Source: Cloeon dipterum
Lineage: Eukaryota > Arthropoda > Insecta > Ephemeroptera > Baetidae
NCBI RefSeq assembly: GCF_949628265.1
Contig: NC_088786.1
Coordinates: forward strand, 20,047,681 to 20,111,680
DNA: 64,000 bases
Reading direction: 5' to 3'
Shown here: in pieces, positions 47,591 to 59,488 of the stretch
How the letters are laid out: each line of letters starts with the position of its first letter
Numbering within the stretch: position 1 is the stretch's first letter
The notes under the pieces: generated by a model
Seen by the model: the letters and a program-made list of their open reading frames with translations, nothing else
Database searches by the model: none
Told to the model about the DNA's origin: nothing
Position numbers and translations under genes: made by a program

Positions 47591-50500
47591 ATGTGGAGAA
47601 CGACGCTGTTGCTCGCCTCGGCGCTCGTCGCCGCCGTCCACACCTCGGGCATCCCCATGTGGGAGTTCCTCGACAGGAGTGAGAAGGTAGGCAGACGCTT
47701 CTCTAACCTTTTTCAGCTTCACCCTAAATCATTAAAAAAATCTCATAGAGATTAGTCATTTCGTTTTATTTATTTTTTATTTTATTGTTGTTCAGATTTT
47801 TTATTAGTTTCCTGCTGTATATTTACACACGAAATCTGGATGTTCCAACTTGAGAACTAAATTAAATCTATATAATTTTTAATATTCGTCACTAGTAAAT
47901 TAAGTTTGATTAGTTTATTTCTTCGTAAATTTAATTTTTCGTAATTGTCTTCCGCAAATAATTTTACTAATTAAATTAGCTTTTTCGTTTACTCGAGCTA
48001 GTGGAACAGTTTTATTTGCTGCTTTCGAGTGCCGAGTCACCGCTAATAATAAGAGAGACGTGCAGCATGTACAGGAAAGGGTAATAATTAGTGCTTGCCG
48101 AGAGTCACGCGTGCCGACCTAGCACAATGAAACGCGCGCGCCCCGATGATATAATGCCGAGTGAGACCTGACAATTACCTTCAAACAACGCTTTTAGAGC
48201 GAATTTAAACAATGCAACAAGTTAACACAAACAGAATACCAGCAGCACAATTCCTCGAAAAACGAAAGCTTAATACAATTTTAATAATTTGAACTGCCTT
48301 TCCGAGTGTTGTTAAAAGTTATCATGAGAAAAGAATGAAAAACAATACACCAGGAAAAAATTCAACCAAAAATAATTTTGCGAGTGGGTGTGGGCGGCTA
48401 AAATTGAAGTTTTGAAAATGAATATAATATCCCTCACACGTTCTCGTTTAGTACAGCCAGATATTACGACCCCTCTTGCCTCATCAGTAAAACTCCGCAT
48501 CTAGACAAAACTTACTGGTCATTGAAATTGATTTTCCGACTCATTCTTGAGCCGACGTAAAATGTTTATATTCTCAACATTCCGCACCTTTCATTATCCA
48601 TTCACACAAAGTATAATCAAATTTATAACATCCCATTAGCATACATTATTTAAAATTTGATTTGCTTCAAGTTGAGTACAATATTGTTTGTCCAGTTTTT
48701 GCCGTGCTCCGTTTTTTTAATTAAAAATATCCAGTTTCGGAAAAGAATTAACAAAACTGTGCCACATGTAAAGCTAAAGAAGGTTAAAAATCTTTCCAAG
48801 TTGACAATAATATTAATTTCTATCATATCTAGAAATTACAATAAAAAACCGATGCAATGGTTAAGTTTTAAATTGTAAATTCTGAAAATTTGAATTTAAT
48901 TTCCTATTTAGCTTCCTTCTATATTTTATGGAGAGCTTAAGTGCAAACATAAAAGCTCTAAAAAAAACAACTCTCATCCAAACACGCCACACCAACGTTG
49001 ATTAATACAAAGTATAAAGAGGAGGATGTTTTTGAAACGTCCAAACGAAGAATTCGTCCTCCCTGAGTGAGTGTTCACCTTCAGGGCTCCTCATCAGTGT
49101 CAAAATTTGTTCCGGTGTGGATGAAAATGAAAAGTTAATCGCCGATCTAGCCTAATTTATTTTGCGTCCTTTGCCCGAAAAGGATTTTTAGTCAGTCATG
49201 CCCATGGTAAACACACACCTTAATTGGCCATTGTTTCTCGTTGGCTGCATCCTAAAAAGTAAATAAACGAACATGCGTGCACGCTCAGATGCACTTTCGT
49301 GCCTAATGAGATGACGAATGATGCAAAATAAATGATCTATAAATTTCCCTAAAGCGAAAGTGGATTTTTCAACTCTACGCACTAATAACAACATGAAAAT
49401 CTTAATGACCCGTTTGTCAAATAAACCTTGGCGAGGATGAGTCCGTCTCTTGCAGCGCGATATCTTATTCTTCACCTTGCGACGGCAGTTACGCGGCAAA
49501 AGAGAGAAAAAAACAGAAGAGAAGCGAAAGGTCGCTGCCAGGGGGGTCACGGGAACCTTACTTTCGCGAAGAGGTCGCGGTAGTGACAAATCGACCTGAT
49601 ATATTGTTGTATGTTGTTGACGACCTCGCCGCCGGAACAACAAATTGACGAGTTGTTTTGTTATTTCCTCCATCAAGAATATATACACGGAGAGGAAGTC
49701 TGTGCGGGCAGGAAGGTTCTGTTTACTTTACTGCTCAGCTTTTTTATTATCATCGGCTGCGAGAATCATCGTTTTATTAATTACAGCCGTTTACGAGCAA
49801 ACAGACGCAGCCTTCTCTTGTGAATACTGACCGAGTCGTTGTAAATGAATTTATTCACGCTTTATGCATGATGCTAATTGGACTTGCGCGATTCTCCCAT
49901 TGTTTCGCGCCTCGATCGTCTCACGCTTTCAAGATTAGATTTATTAAATGAGTGCTGAAATCCGTGATTGCTTGTTCAGATCTAATTTTCATAAATTATT
50001 ATTCATTGCCGTGGCGTTACTAAGCAGTTTATTATGGAGAATGAATTCTCGCGTTTTTCTGAAGATTTTCTTTGCCCTGAAATCAACTGCGTGCATATGA
50101 ATTCTTCGTCAAGCTGCTTGAGCAAATTGAATGCCTCCAGAAAATTCTTGTGTGATTTCGATTTCGGTTCACCAGTTAACAGTGTAGAGTACATATCTAA
50201 AGCGTTTTTACTGGTGTAGTGGTGTATGACAGAAAGTTGAAGTGGGTCCGATAAAATTTGAATTGTTGACTAGTTAGCAGTTGATCTTATTGCAAGTTTG
50301 AGTTGCGCAATATTCAATTTAGAGCTGAGCAATAGCAGTTAAATTTCATAATTTGCAAATTTTCTCGAAAAATTAAACGTTTTTTAGTCAATGTTTTTTT
50401 TTTGCATAACTTAGGTTCCTATCTCGTTGCGATCTATCAAATGCTGTGAGAATTATGAGTAAAATTTCCCTTCTAGCGAAATAAATCATGATTTCCAATA

Positions 50501-53500
50501 AGGAGACTTAACTAACATTTTGGGAGCCAATTTTCTCAGAAATTTAAATGCCAACCTGACAAAATTTTAGCTCTTATCAAATTTTCAGAGAATATTATTA
50601 AAAGGTAATATTTCATTATATGCACTTAAAAATGCTCAGTAATTTTGTGACATTATGTATCCTGAACACTTTAAAAGGGTCAAGGTATTATAAGAAATAA
50701 TTTCATATTCCACCACTGACAATGCTGCTTTAATTCTAGACAACAAGACGTTTTACTTTGTGTCACTGCTGGCAACTGCCTTGAATTTTTTACTTAGACA
50801 TTTACACGTAAGCGATGGGTTCGGCTTCAAATACAATTTATCTTTGTTTGTTTTACAACAATAACGACAACCTCACCTTGCTCACGTAATATTTCTCGAC
50901 ATCCTTCACTCTGAATTTAATTCCAATTTCTAATAATAAAATCAGTGTGTAGCGCCAGTAAATTAAATGCGGGATTGCAAAATAAAAGCGTTGCACCATT
51001 ACCAGGTCGTGGCCAGCTAAAAAAATGCAGTCAAAATATTTGCACTGCCGAATGCCGGTTCCTTATTACAAATTGTCGTAAAGCAACTCCGTCTCTCGAT
51101 CATTGACCGGATTTGGAAATACACCCAGCACCAGCACCAGCACACACTCACAACTCTTGATCTCAAAAGCACCGCTCGTGGAAATTATTTGGTAGAAAAA
51201 GGCGGCGGCTCCCTGTGTGTTGCGTAACGAACGGTATATCTGAAGTGAAGCGACTGGGGTCCTCGACGGCCCACTGACCCAGTCGCTCACTGGTGCTGCG
51301 ATACGAGTGACCCACTTCGAGAGTGGAAATTAAACCTCGGAATTAAATTAAATTTCCAGGTCTTTCTCACATAAACACACGTGTTTCTGATAAATGCATG
51401 CACCTTGTTACGCTCGGCCGAAAACTGCATAATTTTAATGCAACGCGTACTCTGTTCGCAGGTGAACCGCCTCTTCCATGTGTTTATGCGACAAGTGGAC
51501 GACTACTGCAACAAGTCCGACATGCCTGGTGAGCACTTTTTCGTAACTTATTGCGTTTTGCCAAAATTATTGCCGCCGGCCATGAGAACGCGGACAAACA
51601 AGATCTCCTTTTAAAAATGCAAATTAATTTCAGTAGGAACTGCAAATTAGGTATTAAATTTCTCGTTTATAATTGCAGACTGTAACAAGGCGATGATGGT
51701 GCATGGTTTGAGTTCTTTGGCCCGCATGGAGGACCACCATTTGGACTCGATGGACCCTTACCAACGCGATGCCCATGAGCTGAGTGAGTATGTTTCTCTC
51801 GTCAGAAACTGGTTAATTTTATTCTTTTTAATCATCATAAATATAACACTTTTTAAGAGACTGATATCAAAATATAAAAAGTGGATAATATGTAATAAAA
51901 AGATTCCGATGAAATTTTTTACCTTTCCTTCAAAATTGTGGGAAAGAGCTAAGATTTTCCTAGGTTGCCGTTTAAATTTACTAGAAAATATATTGGCTCC
52001 ACTGTTAGCGGTGAGCAATGCAACTCAATGGAAAATAATGATTTATTTATAATATATTTAATTCATTAAAGAGGATTGATAGATCAAAACCCAAAAAAGC
52101 AAAAATTGACCCAGGTAGCTATGTAAATTTTTAAGAAAAGTGGCTGCAAAGTTAGCTTGCTTTTCTAACGGCGAGGACTGTCTCCGTACTTGAAATTTGA
52201 TTTTATTTCTCAATTAAAGTTTCCATAAAAAGTGCCATACACCGTTAGATCGATTTTGACGAGAGGAATCGAAAGCTATCAAGAAAATATGCTCAAGTGT
52301 GCTGTAAAGTTTTAAGAAAATTGGCAAAGTTTGAATTTTTAATTCCAAAAACCTCCCCTCTTTCAATCATTAAACATTGAAGAGCGAATTGCTTACTATT
52401 TAGTCATAATTTCTAATTATTTAAAATTGTTAGCCTGTAAAGATTCACTTTATACTCCTTTTCCTGGTATAGACAAACCAACCCTCAGGAAAAAAATTAA
52501 CTGAGCGCGTCAGCACTCTTGACCCTCTGAGGCAATCGCATCCGCCTCTCTGTTTCTTCCACCATAATTTCAACCTGACGAAGGTCAAGAGCTTTGTCTC
52601 ATTACATGCAAAATTCGCCGAAGCGTCAATTCTCAAGAGCGACGTAAAATGACGATAAATATTATGAATGTTTCTAATTATACGCGTGCTTTGTTTGCAG
52701 TCTGGGACGCCATGATGCACGAACACGACAAGAACCACGACCACGAGGAGCCCTCCAACGGCGGAGACGCGACCAGTAAGTTGAGCGAAAGATAATATGC
52801 GTATACCTTAAGGGGAAAATTTACGATCAAATGCCTCATAAAACGGTATAGTTACGGAGTTACGCGCCCGTCGCAAGGTTGAGGACGACCTGACCTTAGA
52901 CCTCAAGCTCAATTTCCATTTTTAGATTTTTATTTTTCTGCTCTCTCTAAGAGTCGGTATTTGATGTTGTTCGCTTTGGGTACTCATAAATATAAAGAGC
53001 ATAATAAAAATTAAAGAAAAAGTAGTGGTTTAATTGTGAGAGAAAAGAATTTAAACTATCTACGTGCCAAGCATTTAAATCGATGGAAGTAAAAAACTAA
53101 ATAATTAGAAGCACCAAATCCTCAATATCTTGTAGAAAACCTTTAGAAGAAATTTAATTAAATCAATTCAACAGTTGCGAAATCCCTTAGTGTTCGAAGC
53201 TGAATAACGCAAGACTCGTGCAGACCAACCTTTGTTTCAGACGTTTGGTAGACTTCTGGGGGCTCAAAATATGTCATTTCACTTTGTTTTTAAAACATTT
53301 TTGTTTCATCAGACAAATTAAAAGCTAATTTTAGCTGTTGGAACACTCTTTTCGCTCTTTCCCGTAAAAAGCGAAAGTGAAAAAAATTGTCAGAAATAGA
53401 AAGAAATGCACACACAGGTATTTCTTAATTAAATTTAAAATTGACGACTTGGGTATAGGTTTCGCGCTGATAAATTTAAATTGGTTACCTACAAGTGAAA

Positions 53501-54154
53501 TTCTGAAAGGAAAAACTTAAATAACACACTCATATATACTTTTCCCCCATTCAAAACATATTATTTACAAATAAGTTACCATCCTGAATTAATTTATTAA
53601 TTTGAATCGGCAATTTTAAATTTCATAAAAATGGTTTTTGTGTGAAATCACCAATTTTAAATATCCATGTTGTTCATGGAAATGTGATCACAATTTTTAT
53701 AAGATTGCTGAAAAAATCGAATCTTAAGAACCAAGAAAAATCGTTAATTTTTAATATTTTTTATTTAGAATAGTGACGTATAGGGAAGTGATTATTTTCT
53801 AAATTATCTTATATACGATTGAATTCTCTAATTGACATTCGTGTCGTTATTTGTGCAGACGTGCTGTCAAAGAAGGACTCAAACCAGGCTGAGGGCGACC
53901 AGCAGGAGCCCAAATTCGGCGACGAGGGCGCCGCGAGCAACCAGGAGGTGGTGTACGCGCCGCTGCAGCACTCTGGCGGGCCGATGATGTCCCGGCTGCG
54001 GCCTGACGGCAGCACCGTGCCCGGCGACCCTCCCGGCGGCCACCACATGACGCCCGACATGGACATGATCGAGCACCAACTGATGAACCAGATGCCGCAC
54101 CGCGTCGCGCGGCCTAGGGACACCAAGTTCCCTTTCCTGCAGCGCAAACAGTGA
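47591..54154 (+). CDS. Unrecognised secreted protein
   Basis: Five exons (47591-47686, 51462-51528, 51679-51783, 52701-52775, 53859-54154) close in frame as 212 residues. A signal peptide is clear (MWRTTLLLASALVAAVHTSG). The mature N-terminal part, about 100 residues, looks like a compact helical domain: MWEFLDRSEK, VNRLFHVFMRQVDDYC, DCNKAMMVHGLSSLARM, SMDPYQRDAHELIWDAMM. It has only two cysteines, 10 residues apart (DDYC and DCNK). After a His/Asp-rich stretch, the C-terminal half is Gly/Pro/Met/His-rich and presumably disordered, ending FPFLQRKQ. Codon phase is consistent at all four junctions. I do not recognise the family; a peptide hormone, a binding protein or a matrix component are all possible. 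Intron 1 is 3.8 kb. A TATA box precedes it and AATAAA follows at 54229. Confidence 0.8.
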
Positions 54155-55244
54155 TCCTTGAGTTCGTCCCGACGCCTGCTGTACATACTAACAAGCCCTA
54201 TTTATGACAACAATTTTTCCTCTTTGTAAATAAAACCTTCTTTGTAAAAGATCTGCGTTAAATCGACCGGGTGCGCATTTTCGGTTGTGTGAACGAACTT
54301 TTCTAGTGCAAAAACAGTGCGGTCTCAATGTCTGTTCCTAATTGACGCTCGTGTAAATGTGTACAGATTATGTAAAATAATTTTAATAAACTCGATTTTA
54401 AAAATAAAATGAATTATGATATTTTTTCTACTCACCTTAGAAATAAAGAAATTAAAATCGGCGGGCATTAATTGACAACAATATATAGCATATTTTATAA
54501 TTTTGTAATACACTGCTTTATGTTTCCCTCATGTTTAATGACCTTTCTATATTTACAATGAAAATATTTTATAGACGCATGAAAAGCAGGTTTTTGAACA
54601 TTTTGAGTTTTAACTTAATGCCAAAATAGTACTCTATAGTTTTGACTTTTAAACTAAACAATGAAATAAAAATAAAATTTCTCTGACTTGAGCAAACTAT
54701 AATTTTCCTATGTCTCGAAAACCCGTCCAAATTGCTACCCACTCTTCCGGTGAATCACTCAAACTATTTTTACAAAACTTTTGTAAAATGTGAATAAATA
54801 TTATTATGATGGATATTTTCTTTGTATTAAAAATGAAATAATATACATATTATGCAATTAGAATAATTATATTTCTTAACTTGGCGCTTAGCGCCAAACA
54901 CCAGGCTGGCATGGAGCGCAGGACCAGCAGTTATGTGAACATTCTGTCTTCTGACTCTCAAAATAAGATGAAAATATTAAATTGCTTATTGTTCAACAAA
55001 ATTTACAAATGAAGTCATCAATTCAATAACTTGTTAGCGTGAAAAACCATTCTTAAAAATAAAATGTATATTTGAATTAGCTCCTTTGCATGCTCTCCTT
55101 ATTTGTTATATTGCCACTCTACTCGCCACTCCCTCCTCCCACTCGTAAAATCAAAACATGGACTAACACCTGATTCACCAACATTCCTGCTGCAATGAAA
55201 GAGTTTTTTTCGTAGAATTTGAGTCGATTTGATTCAACAACATA
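54155..55244. other. Intergenic region between the secreted-protein gene and CAPN7
   Basis: AT-rich. The polyadenylation signal AATAAA at 54229-54234 serves the gene on the left. A small palindrome (ttggcgcttagcgccaa, near 54881-54897) is the only structure noticed. The CAPN7 promoter must lie in the last few hundred bases; no TATA box is evident. Confidence 0.55.
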
Positions 55245-58200
55245 ATGAGTTGGAACGTGCAGCCAATTATTGAGGATGCAATGGCCGCCGCTGGTCGAGC
55301 GGTGACCTTTGACACGGCCGGGCAAATCGGTCCTGCTTGCTACTTCTACCGAGAAGCAGCCAGGTTACTCGGGTTAGTTGCCAATGCAGGAATTCCAGCG
55401 GACCAGCAACAAAGTTGGCTCATCAAGGCTCGTGATTATACCGCTAGAGCAGAGGCTTTGGAAAATTCAGGTTTGTTACATGTACATACATATTAATGTT
55501 TTATTTATTAAGTAAATTTTATGACCTAAAATATTAACAGAAACGATCTTTCAATAGCCCCTCCGAAGAGCCCTGAAAAGGCTCAGTCTGAGGACCAAAA
55601 GAGCATGTCAAAGGTGAAGTTTTTCTTCCACCAAGCTCTGGACGCTGATGAATCTGGGGACAAAGATGCAGCTTTGGAAATGTACATGAAGGCCGTGGAG
55701 TTGAGTTTAGAGACTGTATGCTGGCAGAAAATATTGCCTTGAGTTTATTATTACCTGCATAATTATGTCGTATTTGCAGAAGAAGATTACGCCTGACGAG
55801 AAGCTACAGTTAAAACTAAAGAAATTAGCCACGCAAGCTCTGGAGAGGGCAGAAGCATTAAAAGGGATAACACAGAGCAAACCAGACACAATCAGGTCTG
55901 TTGGATTGAGGGCCGTACCTGAAGACAGCTCCCCAAACGAAGGTTTGAAAATAGACTGGTGTATTTACAAAAATGAATAATATTTTATCCTTAGAACCTA
56001 GTGCGCCTGCTGCAGCACCCGCTTCCTCCTCAGACCGTCCTCCTCTACACAGAGGGGATAGCGCCCATTTAGTAGTGACCGGACAGTCGTCTTACACAAA
56101 GGAGGAGAAATTGGTTCTGGAAAGGACGTCTAGAATAAATAAAAATGAATTTGTGCCATTTATGTCAGTTGATCTGCGTGAACAGTTTAGACTCACCATG
56201 CCCTACACAGACAAGTATGTCAATTTTGTAAAATTATCAAAATTTAAACCCTCGCGGTTCTTTCAATTTTTTTACTGCTAAAATTGACTTATACATTCAT
56301 ATAATTGCAAACAAAATAAAAAATTGAATTAAAATCCAAGTGAAGAAATATATTAAAAATTGCTACAATAAAGTTTTTTTTAGTAATTTTATATTATGGC
56401 AAGTTGCAAATTTTTGGCTGGACCCACATAAAAACCGTAAGCAATTCAGAAATATTCAAAATTAAGTATAATATTACGTAGCAATCAATTTGTCTTGAAA
56501 AGCAGAGTCTGTGTACCAAGTATCATTGTGATTGGACAAAAATTTTAGTTTCATCAGTAATTTTCTTTTAACTTCACGGAATTCTAATTTGAAAGATTGT
56601 CAGGGTTTCCTTGTTAACCAATGTTTGTAATTCAGGTCTGGCTTCTTGGCCTTATCACCAAAGCAGTCTAAAAATTTCGCTCGCTGGGCACGTCCAGACG
56701 AAATTTGTCCGAATCCAGTCATGTTTGGCGAAAATGGTGTCGACTGCTGGAGCATAAAACAAACCGTCGTGTCTGACTGCTCCTTTGTCGCGTCTCTAGC
56801 CATCAGCGCCCTTTACGAAAGAAGGTAGGAAGACTCAGCAAATCAAGTATTTCCCACAAAGCCTAATTTTTTTGTAGATTTAACAAGAAGCTGATCACCT
56901 CAATCATTTACCCTTGCAACTCTAAGCATGATCCTGTGTACAATCCGTTCGGAAAGTACATGATCAAGCTGCACATTAATGGAGTCGCTAGGAAGGTGGT
57001 CGTGGACGATTTCCTGCCAGTTGGCAAGCATGGCGAGTTGTTGTGCTCCTTTTCCACCAACAAAAATGAACTATGGATCTCCTTGCTGGAAAAAGCCTAC
57101 ATGAAAGTGATGGGTGGATACGATTTTCCTGGATCAAACAGCGTAATTTAACGGTTTTTTAATAATCTAATTCAACACTTACAAAATGAAGATGAAATTT
57201 CTCGTCTAAAATTATTAATTCTCAAGAGTGAGAATTTAAAAAAAAAACCAACCTTATCCTATGCTTTTGAACCTTTTTTCTATCCCTCAAAAATTGCAGA
57301 ACATTGACTTGCACGCCCTGACTGGTTGGATACCAGAGCGGGCGCCAATGCACTCTGAAGAGGGTGCATTCAACAAAGATGCCTTTTTCACCACTTTGTT
57401 TGAGCGGCTGCACCGAGGGGATGTTTTGGCCACAGTTGCCACCGGAGTGTTGAACCAAGCAGATGCAGACAGAGCTGGACTTGTCCCGACGCACGCCTAC
57501 GCCGTCCTGGACATCAGAGAAGTCAAGGTTTGAACATTTTACAGAATGCAGTTTTCCGTTTAGTTTTTTCCTGGTGGATTCTTATAAATAAAATTTAATA
57601 AGAAGATAGGGAAATTGTTTATAATTAAATTTTTAGTTATTAATGTGGGAGTAAATGACAAAAGCTATTTTAATAAATAAAAGGTTTAAGAGTGTGAATT
57701 ATTAAAATAAAATATTATAACCTGAGATAAACAAGATTTATTTGATGAAAATGTCCTCTCCATTTGAAATGTTTAAAGTTGTTGGGATTAATTAACTAAA
57801 TCTGCTGTAAAAAAGGCCTCTTTGTATGAATTAAAAAAATAGTCTTTTTGTCATGTCAATATTGCGCCCTTATGACAAACCCTCTCGATAAGAATGACAG
57901 GGAACTTCCTAAATTATCATAAATTCCCCTTTTTCAACTTGCTTATTTTATTGCAGGGTGTGAAACTTTTAAAACTGAAAAACCCTTGGTCCCACCTACG
58001 TTGGAGAGGAAATTACTCTGAACTGGACACGCGGCACTGGACTGAGGACATGAAGGCAGCACTCAAGTTTGATCCAAACAGCGCCGCCATGTTTGACAAC
58101 GGCGTATTTTGGATCGATTACGAGAGCATTATCAAGTTTTTTGATGTGTTTTATCTCAACTGGAATCCGTCCTTGTTCAAATACACCTTCTGCCTTCACC

Positions 58201-59350
58201 AGTGAGCTTGACGAGATTTTAAATTTATTAATAATTTGAGCATCTTTCTCTTCAGGTCGTGGCAGGCTGGATTGGGTCCCATGAAGGATGCCTTCAACGT
58301 TAGTGAAAATCCGCAGTTCGTTCTGGACGTGCCCGCGACACAAAACAAGTCCAATGTTTGGGTTCTGCTCACGCGGCACATCACCCAAATCGAAGACTTT
58401 CGAGAGAACAATGAATACATCACGATCGTGGTTTACAAGAACAATGGAAAAAGGGTTTACTACCCTTGTAAGTACTGCTCGTGACTAATTAATTTGTTGC
58501 TGATAATTATTCTCGTAGATGAGCCAAGACCCTTCATTGATGGCGTCCGGATAAACAGTCCGCATTACCTTACAAAAATCCCAGTGAACGCTGGCGTCGC
58601 TGAAAAAATCAATCTAGTCGTCTCGCAGTACGAGAAAACCACGACAATCTACTACACCTTACGGGCTTACTCCACAATTCCATTTACGCTAAGGAAAATC
58701 GGCAGTTCGTTTGAATATAAAAAGGTAAGATTTTGATTAAATTAATAAAGGCGAACGCGGCTTGGTATGGGTATTACGATTTAGATGAAATTTTATGGAG
58801 GGGTTGCCCTAGGAATCCTACATTGCATTCTAAAATATTGTGTCAAAATCCCTAAAATTGCTTTTTTTACAGAGGCTCACAATTACAATGAATCAAATTT
58901 TCAAGGTTGAAATCTATTTGTTACAGGAGATAAGTGGTGAGTGGAAGGCGGGCACTGCCGGTGGCTGCCGGAACCACAAAGCCACCTTCCTGACCAACCC
59001 TCGCTACCAGCTCAACCTGAGCTCTGTGTGCAACCTTCTGATCAACCTGAAAGGACCCAAGCAGTACCCAATAGGCTTTGAAGTCCTCTGCGTAGTCAGC
59101 TCGGACCAGAATTCACCAGGGGCCTTCACAACAAAGAGCTCGGGGGACTTCAGGTAGGAGCTTTTCCTCTTTTTAAATTTCGTAGTTTGATCGTGAATAT
59201 CACTAAAGGTCGGGTTTCGTGGTGCTGGAGCTGGAAGGCGTGCCGGCCGGAACGTATGACGTGATCGTGAGCACTTTTGTGCCCAACCAGTTTGGACCTT
59301 TTATCCTAACCGTCAAGAGCAACAATCAGTTCAATATGGCTGCGTTGTGA
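55245..59350 (+). CDS. CAPN7: Calpain-7 (PalBH-type calpain with MIT domains)
   Basis: Twelve exons (55245-55470, 55558-55715, 55780-55942, 55995-56214, 56636-56824, 56878-57142, 57300-57527, 57957-58201, 58256-58467, 58519-58724, 58927-59153, 59209-59350) close as 826 residues (human 813). Two N-terminal MIT domains (about 5-75 and 88-155) would bind ESCRT-III. A linker leads to the conserved [13 protein letters not shown]. The papain-like CysPc core follows, with all catalytic residues: Cys304 in [14 protein letters not shown], His472 in [11 protein letters not shown] and Asn492 in [10 protein letters not shown]. Two C2-like/calpain-type beta-sandwich domains complete it ([20 protein letters not shown] spans the junction of exons 9 and 10; SGDFR...[15 protein letters not shown] near the end). 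There is no EF-hand, as usual for CAPN7, which is a calcium-independent ESCRT-linked calpain. Motif order and junction positions match the vertebrate protein closely. It converges on OBP-A with 138 bp between stops. Confidence 0.97.
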
Positions 59351-59488
59351 TTTTATTATTGATTTTTATTTTTTAACATTAAAATCGCATTTTGTTTTTT
59401 GCAAACCAGTAAAAATCACCCCTTCTTTTATTAAATCGTGACCTCAATCATTTAAAACTTTAAGAAAACAAGTTTAAAAACGCTTCAC

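Noticed and set aside
53809-54186. 125-codon minus-strand open frame
   Set aside because: It is antisense to the last exon of the secreted-protein gene, which has matching splice phase with four other exons.
55974-56281. 102-codon ATG-started frame within CAPN7
   Set aside because: It is CAPN7 exon 4 with intron sequence on both sides; the ATG lies in the intron before the acceptor at 55994.
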